Positions 10,075 through 22,200 of a stretch of 64,000 nucleotides of DNA are shown here, in pieces. The DNA is taken from NCBI RefSeq assembly GCF_040869045.1, contig NC_090319.1, positions 342,096,302 to 342,160,301 of the forward strand, in the 5' to 3' direction. Source of the stretch: Eurosta solidaginis (taxonomy: Eukaryota; Arthropoda; Insecta; Diptera; Tephritidae). The first letter of the stretch is position 1. The number at the start of each line of letters is the position of its first letter. A program made the translations under genes and the position numbers. The notes beneath the pieces were generated by a model that was not told the DNA's origin, searched no databases, and was given only the letters and a program-made list of their open reading frames with translations.

Positions 10075-13000
10075 CAAGTAAGGAAGGCTAAGTTCGGGTG
10101 TAACCGAACATTACATACTCAGTTGAGAGATATGGAGACAAAATAAGGAAAATCACCATGTAGGAAAATGAACCTAGGGTAACCCTGGAATGTGGTTGTA
10201 TGACATGTGTATCAAATGGAAGGTATTAAAGAGTATTTTAAGAGAGAGTAGGCCATAGTTCTATGGATGGCCGCCATTTAGGGATATCGCCACAAAGGTG
10301 GACCAGGGCTGACTCTAGAATTTGTTTGTACGATATGGGTATCAAATGAAAGGTGTTACTGAGCATATTAAGAGGGAGTGGGCCTTAGGTCTATCGGTGA
10401 ACGCCTTTTCGAGATATCTCCATTAAGGTGGACCAGGGGTGACTAGAATGTGTTTGTACGATATGGGTATCAAATGAAAGGTGGTAATGAGTATTTTAAA
10501 AGGGAATGGGCTTTAGTTCTATAGGTGAACGCCTTTTCGAGAAATCGCCATAAAGGTGGGCCAGTGGTGACTATAGAATATGTTTATACGATATTGGTAT
10601 CAAATGAAAGCTGTTAATGAGTATTTTGAAAAGGAGTGATCCTTAGTTCCATAGGTGGACGCCGTTTCGAGATATCGCCATAAAGGTGGACCAAGGGTGT
10701 CTCTAGAATGTGTTTGTACGATATGGGAATCAAATGAAAGGTGTTACTGAGCATTTTAAGAGGGAGTGGGCATTAGGTCTATAGGTGGGCGCCTTTTCGA
10801 GATATCGCCATTAGGGTGGGCCAGGGGTGACTCTAGAATGTTTGTACGATATGGGTATCAAACGAAAAGTGTTACTGAGCATTTTAAGAGGGAGTGGGCA
10901 TTAGGTCTATAGGTGGACGCCTTTTCGAAATGTCGCCATTAGGATGGGCCAGGGTGACTCTAGAATGTGTTTGTACGATATGGGTATCAAATGAAAGGTG
11001 GTAATGAGTATTTTAAAAGGGAGTAATACTTGGTTCTATAGGTGGACGCCTTTTCGAGATATCGCCATAAAGGTGGACCAAGGGTGACTCTAGAATGTTT
11101 GTACGATATGGGTATCAAACGAAAGGTGTTACTGAGCATTTTAAGAGGGAGTGGGAATTAGGTCTATAGGTGGACGCCTTTTCGAGATATCGCCATTAGG
11201 GTGGGCCAGGGGTGACTCTAGAATGTTTGTACGATATGGGTATCAAACGAAAGGTGTTACTGAGCATTTTAAGAGGGAGTGGGCATTAGGTCTATAGTTG
11301 GACGCCTTTTCGAGATATCGCCATTAGGGTGGGCCAGGGGTGACTCTAGAATGTTTGTACGATATGGGTATCAAACGAAAGGTGTTACTGAGCATTTTAA
11401 GAGGGAGTGGACATTAGGTCTATAGGTGGACGCCTTTTCGAGATATCGCCATTAGGGTGGGCCAGGGGTGACTCTAGAATGTTTGTACGATATGGGTATC
11501 AAACGAAAGGTGTTACTGATCATTTTAAGAGGGAGTGGGCATTAGGTCTATAGGTGGACGCCTTTTCAAGATATCGCCATTAGGGTGGGCCAGGGGTGAC
11601 TCTAGAATGTGTTTGTACGATATGGATATCAAATTAAAGGTATTAATGAGGGTTTTAAGAGCGAGTGGCCCTTAGATGTATATGTGAAGGCGTTCTCGCG
11701 ATATCGACCAAAATGTGGACCAGGTGATCCAGAAAATCATGTCGGGTACTGCTAATTTGTTTATATATACAATACCACTAACAGTATTCCTGCCAAGATT
11801 CCAAGGGCTGTTGATTTCGCCTTGTAGAACTTTTTCATTTTCTTCTACTTAATATGGTAGGTGTCACACCCATTTTACAAAGTTTTACCCTAAGTTATAT
11901 TTTGCGTCAATAAACCAATCCAGTTACCATGTTTCATCCCTTTTTTCGTATTTGGTATAGAATTATGGCATTTTTTTAATTTTTCGTAATTTTCGATATC
12001 GATAAAGTGGGCGTGGTTATGGTCGGATTTCGGCCATTTTTTATACCAAGATAAAGTGAGTTCAGATAAGTACGTGGTCTAAGTTTAGTAAAGATATATC
12101 GGTTTTTGCTCAAGTTATTGTGTTAACGGCCGAGCGGAAGGACAGACGGTGGACTGTGTATAAAAACTGGGCGTGGCTTCCACCGATTTCGCCCATTTTC
12201 ACAGAGAACAGTTACCGTCATAGAATCTATGCCCCTACCATTGTGCCCCTACCATTGTTGAGAAGGATTGGAAGATTTTTGTTCGACTTATGGCATTAAA
12301 AGTATTCTAGACAAACTAAATGAAAATGAGCGGACCACTCCCATTTTGCAATTTTCTTTTATTTTTGTATTTTGTTGCATCATATCATTACTGGAGTTGA
12401 ATTTTGACTTAATTTACTTATATACAGTAAATATATTAAATTTTTTGTTAAAATTTGAATTAAAAAATTTTTTTTTTTAAAAAGTGGCCGTGTTATTCAT
12501 CCAATTTTGCTAATTTTTATTTAGCACATATATAGTAATAGTAGTAACGTTCCTGCCAAATTTCATCATGATATCTTCAACGAATGCCAAATTACAGCTT
12601 GCAAAACTTTTAAATTACCTTCTTGTAAAAGTGGGCGGTGCCACGCCCATTGTCCAAAATCTTACTAATTTTCTATTCTGCGTCATAACGTCAACCAACC
12701 CATCTACAAAGTTTCATCGCTTTAACCGCCTTTGGCAATGAATTATCGCATTTTTTCGGTTTTTCGGAATTTTCGATATCGAAAAAGTGGGCGTGTTTAT
12801 AGTCCGATATCGTTCATTTTAAATAACGATCTGAGATGAGTGCCCAGGAATCTGCATACCAAATTTTATCAAGATTCCTCAAAATTCACTCAAGTTATCG
12901 TGTTAACGGACAGACGGACGGACGGACGGACGGACATGGCTCAATCAAATTTTTTTTCGATACTGATGATTTTGATATATGGAAGTCTATATCTATCTCG

Positions 13001-13080
13001 ATTCCTTTATACCTGTACAACCAACCGTTATCCAATCAAAGTTAATATGCTCTGTGAGCTCTGCTCAACTGAGTATAAAA
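10075..13080 (+). mobile_element. Repeat-bearing element, copy A (3.0 kb)
   Basis: It starts CAAGTAAGGAAGGCTAAG, followed by a small hairpin TTCGGGTGTAACCGAA, and ends with CTCTGCTCAACTGAGTATAAAA. Its sequence interrupts the Harbinger copy, since the corresponding stretch in copy 2 is continuous at about 56700. ATGAAA occurs on both sides and may be the target duplication. The body holds an array of about 128-bp units, then AT-rich blocks with repeated GTGGGCGTGG motifs and a GGAC tetranucleotide run at about 12905-12935. No long frame is present. Copies B (16288-17820) and C (42278-43430) share both ends. Superfamily unassigned; non-autonomous. Confidence 0.7.
10190..11735 (+). repeat. Minisatellite, about 11 units of 127-130 bp
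   Basis: Successive GAATGT(GT)TTGTACGATATGG landmarks start at 10318, 10446, 10576, 10706, 10836, 10963, 11093, 11221, 11349, 11477 and 11605. Spacings are 128-130 bp with one of 127. The last five starts are exactly 128 apart and almost identical, while outer units diverge, as expected if the array grew from its middle to right part. Each unit carries GGTATCAAATGAAAGG and GACGCCTTTTCGAGATATCG. Confidence 0.9.
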
Positions 13081-13312
13081 ATGAAATCCAACAGCATTTA
13101 ACTGATTGTTTTGTTTCCGATAGCAAAATCGATATTATCGGATTCTGTGACACCTAAAACCGACACTAATTCCAATTCGTATATTAAACCGATAACATTG
13201 GATTTCATGAAACCAAAGTAATTTTTTGCCGTTTTTAAATCCGATTCCAACACCAATTGGATTCCATGACAGCCCTGAGTAAGAGTTCCCAGCTTTGATC
13301 TGATCTTAGTAC

Positions 13313-13725
13313 CCCCAGCGGGTTAGGGGGTTAGAATATACCCGCGCTAGGTATGCCTGTCGTAAGAGGCAACTAAAATACCGGATTCAAGGTGTTTGTA
13401 TAGCGCAGCCTTTTTAGGTTGCCAGCGCAATACATAGCTTCTCCAAACAAAATTGTCAACCTCACCTATCCGTGGCGAATACTGTTTCATTAACAGCCGA
13501 GGCTCTGGCGACCCCAAACTCTTCATGGAGCTAGGGGGTGGAAGGGCAGGATGGCCTAGAAGGTCGCATGTGGTCATAACAAATCGTTCCCAAGATGGTC
13601 GGCCTTGGTACCGGATCTGCATACGGCAAAGGACCACCAACTCGATAAGACTCCCCAAGACCTTCGGCGAGTGTCCTTATCGCTATAACAAAGACAGCAA
13701 CAACACCAACAGCAACAACAACAAC
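13313..13725 (+). mobile_element. (CAA)n-tailed SINE-like retroposon, copy 1
   Basis: It begins CCCCCAGCGGGTTAGG and ends in a CAACA-rich tail. A 14-bp duplication, ATCTGATCTTAGTA, flanks it at 13299-13312 and 13726-13739. Six relatives of the family are in this window. No clear tRNA-like head or protein is visible. The variable tail and the 11-14-bp duplications indicate LINE-driven retroposition. Confidence 0.8.
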
Positions 13726-13865
13726 ATCTGATCTTAGTAAGAGGCAATTATAACATCACTCTTCCTCTAGTTCCTTTTTGACGATACTGCATGTTTTCTG
13801 GTCTAGATCAACTAGCTATCAAATTGAATAAAGCTTAATTAAAAACTACTTCAAAATTATATTCT

Positions 13866-13871
13866 TTTATT
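13866..13871 (-). terminator. Possible poly(A) signal of the zinc-finger gene
   Basis: TTTATT here reads AATAAA on the minus strand, about 450 bp beyond the stop codon at 14321. The interval between is AT-rich and has no other feature, which fits a 3' UTR. Other weak candidates exist. Confidence 0.35.
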
Positions 13872-14320
13872 ATGATTTCTTTCTAAATGTAAGGCTTTAT
13901 CTCGCACGAAATAACAATAATTTCGTTTGCTACAAGGTACATTTTACATTATGCTAATACATGTCTATGTACTAACTATTTATGTATGTGTTATCATGAG
14001 CAATTACAATCTAAATACTATACAGAATTCATGTATATACATTACAAGATATATTCATGTATATATATATTTACACTTCATGTATATTTTAGGGATTGGT
14101 ATACGAAAATGTATAAAAACTATACGATAGTATCCTACTCAAAGTAAATCAGTAGAATGAATATAGGTAGGTATTTAAGATGTATGTATGTATGTATGTT
14201 GGTGGTAATTTGTGACACATATGTATGTAGGTACTAGACAATATTATTTGATTATAAGTAATCATAATTAAGTAATAAATATGTTAAATTACATGAAACA
14301 TTAATTATAAATATAGAAAT

Positions 14321-16245
14321 TTAATTTTCTAATGCTGATCGTAATAGACTTTCACGATATTTGAGTTTGTCATCGCGCAAACGTTCCAACATTGTTATGC
14401 GCTTACGAGGTGTTGGTGGCGGCGCAATAGCACGTGGAATTGAAGGAGGCGGCGAAACGTGTATTGGTTTGATGACAGTCTCAGGGCTGCATAAAGTGGC
14501 ACTAGGCGAGGATTTACCATTTAAAGATGAATCAACTTTTTCAAGCAGCCAATTCAATGTGCTTGTATGTAATGACAATGATGGTTTGATTTTGAAGGAT
14601 GTTGATGAAGCTTTGGCTACTTTTTCGAGGAAGGTATCTTCGAGTAAAGTAGATTGTAAACGCGCAGCTTCTAATTGACTGGTATCAATTACATGCACTG
14701 AATTCGTTTCAGGGCGCTGTGCAGCGAGCAGTCGGGAGCGCATTTGAGGTCTTTCAGCTGGTAACTCAGGCTGTGTTGAAGATGCCGCCGCACCGCTCAT
14801 TATAACGGATGCAGCTAATCGTTGTGCTGTACCACGTATATGATCTCTACTGTCGGCGGGACCAAGAAGCGATTCAATGCAATGAATTCTAGCTGCTGCT
14901 GAACTATTAATCATTGTATTGCGACGCCTTAAGGTACGTGTAGTTGTTTCGTTTTGCGCGCCAACGACATTAATATCCTTCTTAACCAAACTGGAGAGAT
15001 CATATACAAAGTCTTTATTCTCTGGCTTAATACGATTGCGTATCGGCCGTCTTGCTGGAGTTTTTCCAGCAATCCCATTACTATTTGCTTCTATTGGTGT
15101 TTGTGTGCTTTTCAACTTTTGTCTCGTCATTTTAATAGTCGCGACGACGGCAGTGGTTGGCCCAGCGAGTAAACTTGTTTTAGCGCGTTTTATACGCTTT
15201 GGTGTTTGTGCATTTTCATTGCCATTTTCCAAATTATCAGTAGACGCACTAGCCACATTCGCTTTACTATCACCATCTAACACAACAATATCACCATCAA
15301 CATCTTCTCGTGTATAATTCACTTCTTGTTCTGACACATACTCGATGGACATGGTTTCAGGATCACCCGACATACCGTGTGAATTCCCTAAATGATTGAC
15401 AATATCGTAACGCCGAAAAGCGCGATATTCGCATAAAGTGCAGCCGAAACGTTGTGCGCGATGGTGAAACATAGAGATGTGACGTCGCACATTACTCAGC
15501 GCTGTGAATTGTTTATTACAGATTTTGCAACGACATAATAACCTTTTCTCTGGTGGCACAGATCGTACGCGTCGACTTGACTTTTTATCAGCGTCGTCTT
15601 CATTTGCTTCAGGTGTATTTGTTGCTATATCGTACACCGTCTCCTCACGTGTCTCCTCCATCGCAAGACTTTGCTCTACCGAAGCGTTATGTGTCACTTC
15701 AGTTTGCGAATTTTCTTGTTCATCCACCATCTCTTCCTGGTCTTCATCCTGTTTGGAATCATCACTACCAGATCCAGTCAAATCATCTTGGTCGATTTCG
15801 ACCGTTTTCAAGCCTACGCCAAATGTTTGTCTTCCTAGATTGGCAAACATTTCATTCAGGAGTTCGGTATCGGGATCTTCAATAGGAGTCGAGGTAAAAC
15901 TTGGTGGCCTTGTGTTGTCTTTATATGATTTATCCATAGTAGAAACCAGCTTCGTACGTTTTTCACTAGAGCTCATACCATAAATTGTTGTTCTATCGAG
16001 TATGCTATTCTTTACTTCACAATGTTGCAAATGTGTAGACAGTGCAGCACGTCTCTCGAATGATTTGTTGCAATATATGCAAGTGGAGAGTAGGTTTTTT
16101 GGCTCCGATTCGCGGGCATCACTGGCAGCACAAAATTCAGCTTTTATTTTAGCAATGTTACGCACAATTTCACTGCCGTTTTCCTTTTTAATTTGTGCCA
16201 TTACTTCATTAGTGGTTGATCCATCAACGCTTGTTTTAATTTTAG
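14321..16245 (-). CDS. ZNF800-like gene, exon 6 (terminal)
   Basis: 1925 nt including the stop. It begins with the acceptor CTACAG and codes AKIKTSVDGS before an internal Met at 16201, so that Met need not be the start. It carries the finger CIYCNKSFERRAALSTHLQHC and the tandem fingers at about 632-690, then a long disordered Ala/Thr/Pro-rich tail ending SALEN. Confidence 0.85.
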
Positions 16246-19200
16246 CTGTAGAAGTGGAATGAAAACTTAATTAACAGTAAAAAAAATAAGTAAAGAAGGC
16301 TAAGGTCGGGTGCAACCGAAAATTACGTACTCAGCTCAGAGCTTTGGAGACAAAATAAGGGAAAATCACCATGTAGGTAAATGAACCTAGGGTAATCCTG
16401 GAATGTTTTTCTATGACATGGGTATCAAATGGAAGGTATTAAAGAGTTTTTTAGAAGGGAGTGGGCCATAGTTCTATAGGTGGACATCATCTGTCGGGTA
16501 CCGCTAATTTATTTATATATGTAATACCACGAACAGTATTCCTGCCATGATTCCAAAGGCTTTTGATTTCGCCCTGCGGAACGTTTTCATTTTCTTCTAC
16601 TTAATATGGTAGGTGTCACACCCATTTTTTAAAGTTTTTTCTAAGGTTATATTTTACGTCAATAAACCAATCAAATTACCATGTTTCATCCCTTTTTTCG
16701 TATTTGGTATATAATTATGGCATTTTTTTCATTTTTCATTTTAGCTGAAGTTATCGTGTTAACGGTCAAGAGGAACCCCAGCGGGCTAGGGGGTCAGCAT
16801 ATACCCGCGGTAGTATGCCTGTCGTAAGAAGTGACTAAAATACCAGATTCAAGGGGCTGTGTAGCGCCACCCTTCAGGTTGCCAGCGCAATATATATCTT
16901 CTCCAAACCCAATTGTCAACCTCACCTATCCGCGGCGAAACTTGTTTTACTAACAGACGAGGCTCTGGCGACCCCAAGCTCCTCATGGAAGTTAGGGGTG
17001 GGGAGGGAGGGATGACCTGAAGGTTTAATGTGGCCACATAAATCGTTCCCGAGATGGTCTGGCTACCACCTTAATGGTGCTGTGTTACCGGAACGTACTG
17101 GATCTGTATCCAGCAAAGTACCATCACATCGATAACACTCCCAAAAGCCTTCGGGGAGCAACCTTATCGCTACAACAACAACAACAACAACAACAGAAAG
17201 GACAGACGGTCGACGGTGTATAAAAACTGCGAGTGGCTTCAACCGATTTCGCCCATTTTCACAGCAAACAGTTATCGGCATAGAAGCTATGCCCTTACGA
17301 AATTCCACAAGGCTTGGTACATTTTTGTTCGACTTATGGCATTAAAAGTATTCTAGACAAATTAAATGAAAAAGAGCGAAGCCACGCCCATTTTGCAATT
17401 TTCTCTTATTTTTGTATTTTGTTGCACCATATCATTACTGGAGTTGAATGTTGACATAATTTACTTATAGACTGTAAAAATATTCATTCGCACTTTTTCG
17501 GCTTTTCGAAATTTTCGATGTCGAAAAAGTGGTCGTGGTTGTGGTCCGATTTCATTCATTTTAAATAGCGACCTGAGATGTGCGCCTAGAACCTATATAA
17601 CAAATTTCATCAATATACCTCAAAATTTACTCAAGTTATCGTGTTTACGGACAGACGAGCGGACGGACTGACGGACATGGCTAAATGAATTTCTTTTTTC
17701 GCCCAGATCATTTTGATATATAGAAGTCTATATCTATATCGATTAGTTTATGCCGTTTCGGATTACCGTTATACGAACAAAATTAATATACTCTGTGAGC
17801 TCTGCTCAGCTGAGTATAAAAAAAATAATATGTAGTAATTTTTTTTAATGAAAAAAGCTGTGAATTGTCGTGAAATAAGCCCAAAATAGTTCTAATTTAT
17901 CAGGCATAGGTCGTAATGAAGGCCGAAATAGTTCGGAAATTAATCAAAAAGTCATCACAAACTTGGGCTCAAATGAATCGTAATAATTTTAAAGTTTCCC
18001 TTGGCGTTCTGCATCTTTAAGGCCAAGTTTTCAGTGCAAGTTTCAACTCCAGTTAAAGTTGACTAGAGTTTAACCCTGCCACTGTAGCCTCTTAAACTAA
18101 GATGAGCAGCAAAATTTTATGTTATCGACCAAATTGGCAAGGTTGAACTATAGTCAACTTTAATTGAAGTTCAGGCCAACCACAGCTTTCACCCTATTCT
18201 AAGATAGATATTTTTTCATTTAATACTTAAATCTCTTATACAATCGTTATAAAGACACCTTAAGAAGTTCCATTTTAATTAAACATCATAATAATAATAC
18301 TAAAATACTTACCTATAAATGGTCTACGATTTTTCATTTTCTTTTTCTTTAAAATAGTGCTTGTTGTATTGGTTGATGTTACGATACTTTCTTGTGGTAT
18401 AAATTCTTGTTTTATATTTATAGCTTGATTCAAAACTGGTGCAGTTTCGTTTATCTTTGTTGCTACTTCTACCTCCACAGCTGGTTGTCGTGGCAGCACA
18501 GCCGATTTATCCAAATCACTCTCTTTTGGATCATTAGTTGAAGCGCATGTTTTTGGGTCCTCAACCGCCACTTCTGTGAATGTTTGTAATTTTACACGTT
18601 TTGCAAGCATAGCTCCACTTACACCAGCTGACAAGGTTTTACTTAAGATATTGTGTTTCACTGGACAATGCATTAGATGTGCAACAAGAGCCTCTTTACG
18701 CTCAAAACCTTTTCCACAATGTTCACATTTATGTAAAGTATTCGAAAGCGTGCGCTTCGCTCTTGTTTGCACGATTATGTGCTCAACGCTAGGTTCAGTC
18801 TGCTGTTCTGAGTCCTGAGCTACCGGTGATGGGAATACAATTGCATTTCTGTTGAAAGTACGAAAAAAGGAGTATTATGGGATATATTTTTTTAAGTTGT
18901 TATTTGATACATACGTGTGGTCCTCACTGAAATGTTTTTCCAGCTCCTTAGTGTTGGAGAAACTCAATTTGCAACGTTCCTGTGGGCAGGAAAGAATTTT
19001 CGGTATTTTCTCGGCTTCATTTTCTTCTGCCGCTTGCGGTGGAGTCACGGCACGTTCACCTTGATAATAGAGATTTTTTTAAATTAATTTATTTATACAT
19101 ATGTAAGTTCTTATTAATATCTTAATATATAAAAAACATGTGTCACACAATTGAGGCCAATGGACTCCTAAACTACTGAACCGATTTTGAATTTGTTTTG

Positions 19201-22200
19201 CACCCCATGTGTAGTTTGATCTAACTTGAAATATAGGATAGGTCTCTAGGGTCTCTAGACCAAAACGTGGACCCGGGTACCCCTAGAGTGTGTGTATAGA
19301 ATATGGATATCAAATGAAAGCTGTTGATGAGTGCTTTAGTAGAGGGTAATTTTCATACCCCTGGTAGGTCTCGAGATATAGGCCAAAACGTGGACCCGGG
19401 CACCCCTAGAATGTGTTTATACAATATGGATATCAAATGAAAGCTGTTGATGAGTGCTTTAGTACAGAGTAATATATTATCCAGAGACGGACTGGGACTG
19501 GGATTAGGACTAGGACTGGGACTGAGACTCGAAATGGGACTGGGACTGGGACTGGAATAAAATACATACCACCTTCTGGGACAGGCAATAAGGGATGCAG
19601 AAGAATGAGAAGAAATTGAGAGAACAGAAAAGAGAGAAGGAGATTAAGAAAGAGATAGATGAGACGAAGATGGAGATAGATGTAGCGAAAAAGACGGAGG
19701 GAGAAGTGAATAAAAGGATTAGGAAAAAGTGAAGAGGGGGGATCGCAGTCAGACTGAAAAAGCTTATTAAAATGTATGCAATTCTCAATGCCCAAAGCGG
19801 CAGATATAATATTTAAGCCAGCTATCGAAAATAATTTCATGATACGTCAAATCTGGGGAACATAAAAACAGTCGATATTGAAATAGTTACAAAAATACGA
19901 TATTCTTCGACACTTGTTGTCTTATCGCTTTTACAACATCCATTCCTATCGAAATAGTATCCTAAATACTGTCGCTTTCGTGTCTAAATGTTATTTCCCT
20001 TCAGAGTTCTTCCCGAAGGCTGATAAGAACTGAAACATTATAAGAATTCGAAACGATCATTTCATCCGATATGTGGAGGTCAGGTTGACAATGGGATTGT
20101 TGTGGTCGTTGTAGGTGTGCTTCGACCCCTTCGAGTAGGTGCCATCACTAACAAATTGTTATCAATATCATTTAACGGGAGTCCAAACATGATTTGGATA
20201 TTAGAGGCGTTAGTTCCGCATAACAATTGCAAAGATGGTTGGTGTCATGTGTGGGGTTGGAGGAACTAATTAGATATAAAGCTACATATTGCGCCTTCAG
20301 TATTTGTTGACATATAATATTCTTTTTAGCAAATTATATATTTTTCTTCAAATTAGGTCTTTATAAATAAATCGGCCAATGTTTGGGATTTTACGCAATT
20401 TCAGGTAAAGTTATCAAGTGTAATGGCATACATCTGTGCATATATGGCAATGATACAAAGGATAAACTTCGACACAAGGATAACAGAGTACTCGTCTACA
20501 AGAATTGATTTGCTATTCAGTAACAATGATAAAGTTAAAGCAGTAAATATAGGTAAACATCGCATTTCTGACCATGAGACAATCCACTTCGAAGTGCCAA
20601 CAACAAAGCTTTGTAAAATGAGAAGGTATGCTACTGTTACATGTTGGGAGTACTATAGTGCTGAAAATCTTTTAACTTTGCTACGAACATGCGATTTCAG
20701 CTTTATGTCAATTTCCGGAGTAGAAACTAAAACTAAAGCCCTAAACGAAGTTTTAACTGTGGCTATGCAAGCACTGACTTATATAAAGAGGACCCAAATA
20801 CAGATAAGAAATAAGTGGTACGACCGAGAATTAACAAACCTGCATAAAAGAAAAATAGAATCTTATAAAACTGCTCGAAATACTGGATTTTGGGACGAAT
20901 ATAACGTCATTAAGAAAATATATAAAAGAACCATAATTTATAAAAAAAAGAAATACATGGAAGATAGAGTAAATCATAACAATGGCGATATGAAACGTAT
21001 GTGGAAGTGTCTAAAAGACCTCGTCGAGCTTAATGATGTTAAAAAACATATCACTAAAATTGTAATTAACGGTGAATGCCTGGAAAATGAATATGATATA
21101 GCTAATGCCCTAAATAACTTTTTTATACAAAGTATTGTTGAAATTAATGATAGCATCGAAGAAATTGTAAATGGGGATGAAATAAGCGCAAATCATAGTA
21201 ATCCATTTGAAACATTTAAATTTACTGACATTGTAGTGGACGATATTATTATTATCACAAAATCACTTAAAAACAAATATGGCGGCGACAAGCTTTTATC
21301 GGAGGGTGTCGTTAAAGATGCCATGACATATACTGCTAATTTCTACAAAGACATAATTAACGAATCCTTAAACAGCGGTATTGTACCTAGTTACTGGAAA
21401 ATTTCAACAATAATACCTGTTGAAAAAGTAAAAAATACAATGAAACCCGAGGAACTACGTCCAATTAACACGTTACCTACAGATGAAAAAATTATGGAGA
21501 CAGTGGTGAAGGATCAACTTGTGGCATACTTAGAGAAGCACAATGTGATTATCCCAGAACAATCGGGATTCAGGAAGAGCCATTCTTGTGAAACAGCGTT
21601 GAATATGGTAATTGCAGATTGGAAAGAAGACATGGCGGACAAAAAATTTACGGTGTCTGTCTTCTTGGATTTAAAACGGGCTTTTGAAACTGTCGATAGA
21701 TCTGAGCTATTGGACGTTATGTTTAAAATTGGTATAAGAGGAAAGGCTTTGGAATGGTTCCGGAGTTATTTGGGTGACAGAAAACAGAGAACGATAATTG
21801 GAAAGGAGGTTTCATCAGTGGTGGATGTTAACATTGGTTTACCACAAGGCTCGGTCTTGGCGCCAATATTGTTTACATTGTATATCAATGATATCAAAAG
21901 ATGCTTAAAATATTGTAAAATACGTCTATTTGCGGATGATGCATTGCTTATCATAAGTGAAAAATATGCAGAATGTGCCATGCTGAAAGTACAAGAAGAC
22001 CTGGACTCGCTATACAAATGGTTATGCCTTAGAAAACTGAAATTAAATGTCGAAAAAACTAAGTTCATGATATTTTGTAAAAACACTAATATCATAAGTA
22101 ACAATAGTTTAAATAATATTACGCTGAAGGTAAAAAACATGGAAATCCAAAGAGTAGACAAAATTAAGTATTTAGGAGTTTTGATTGATGATAATCTAAA

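Larger units (their letters stand above)
9131..13278 (+). mobile_element. PIF/Harbinger derivative, copy 1, 3-bp TSD AGT
   Basis: The ends are CAGGGCTGTCATGGATTCCAA and, inverted, TTGGATTCCATGACAGCCCTG. AGT occurs at 9128-9130 and 13279-13281. A second copy at 55462-56901 shares ends and flanking interior. Between the ends lie a transposase remnant, a 380-bp MITE and a 3-kb repeat-bearing element, so most of the 4.1 kb is nested material. The 3-bp duplication and the remnant protein point to PIF/Harbinger, although the usual target is TWA. Confidence 0.75.

Noticed and set aside
10190..11735. CRISPR-like array
   Set aside because: Units repeat over their whole 128 bp with no unique spacers, and the host is a fly.
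14919..15983. Plus-strand frames of 132 and 159 codons across the zinc-finger exon
   Set aside because: They are antisense shadows of exon 6, which has zinc fingers and splice support.
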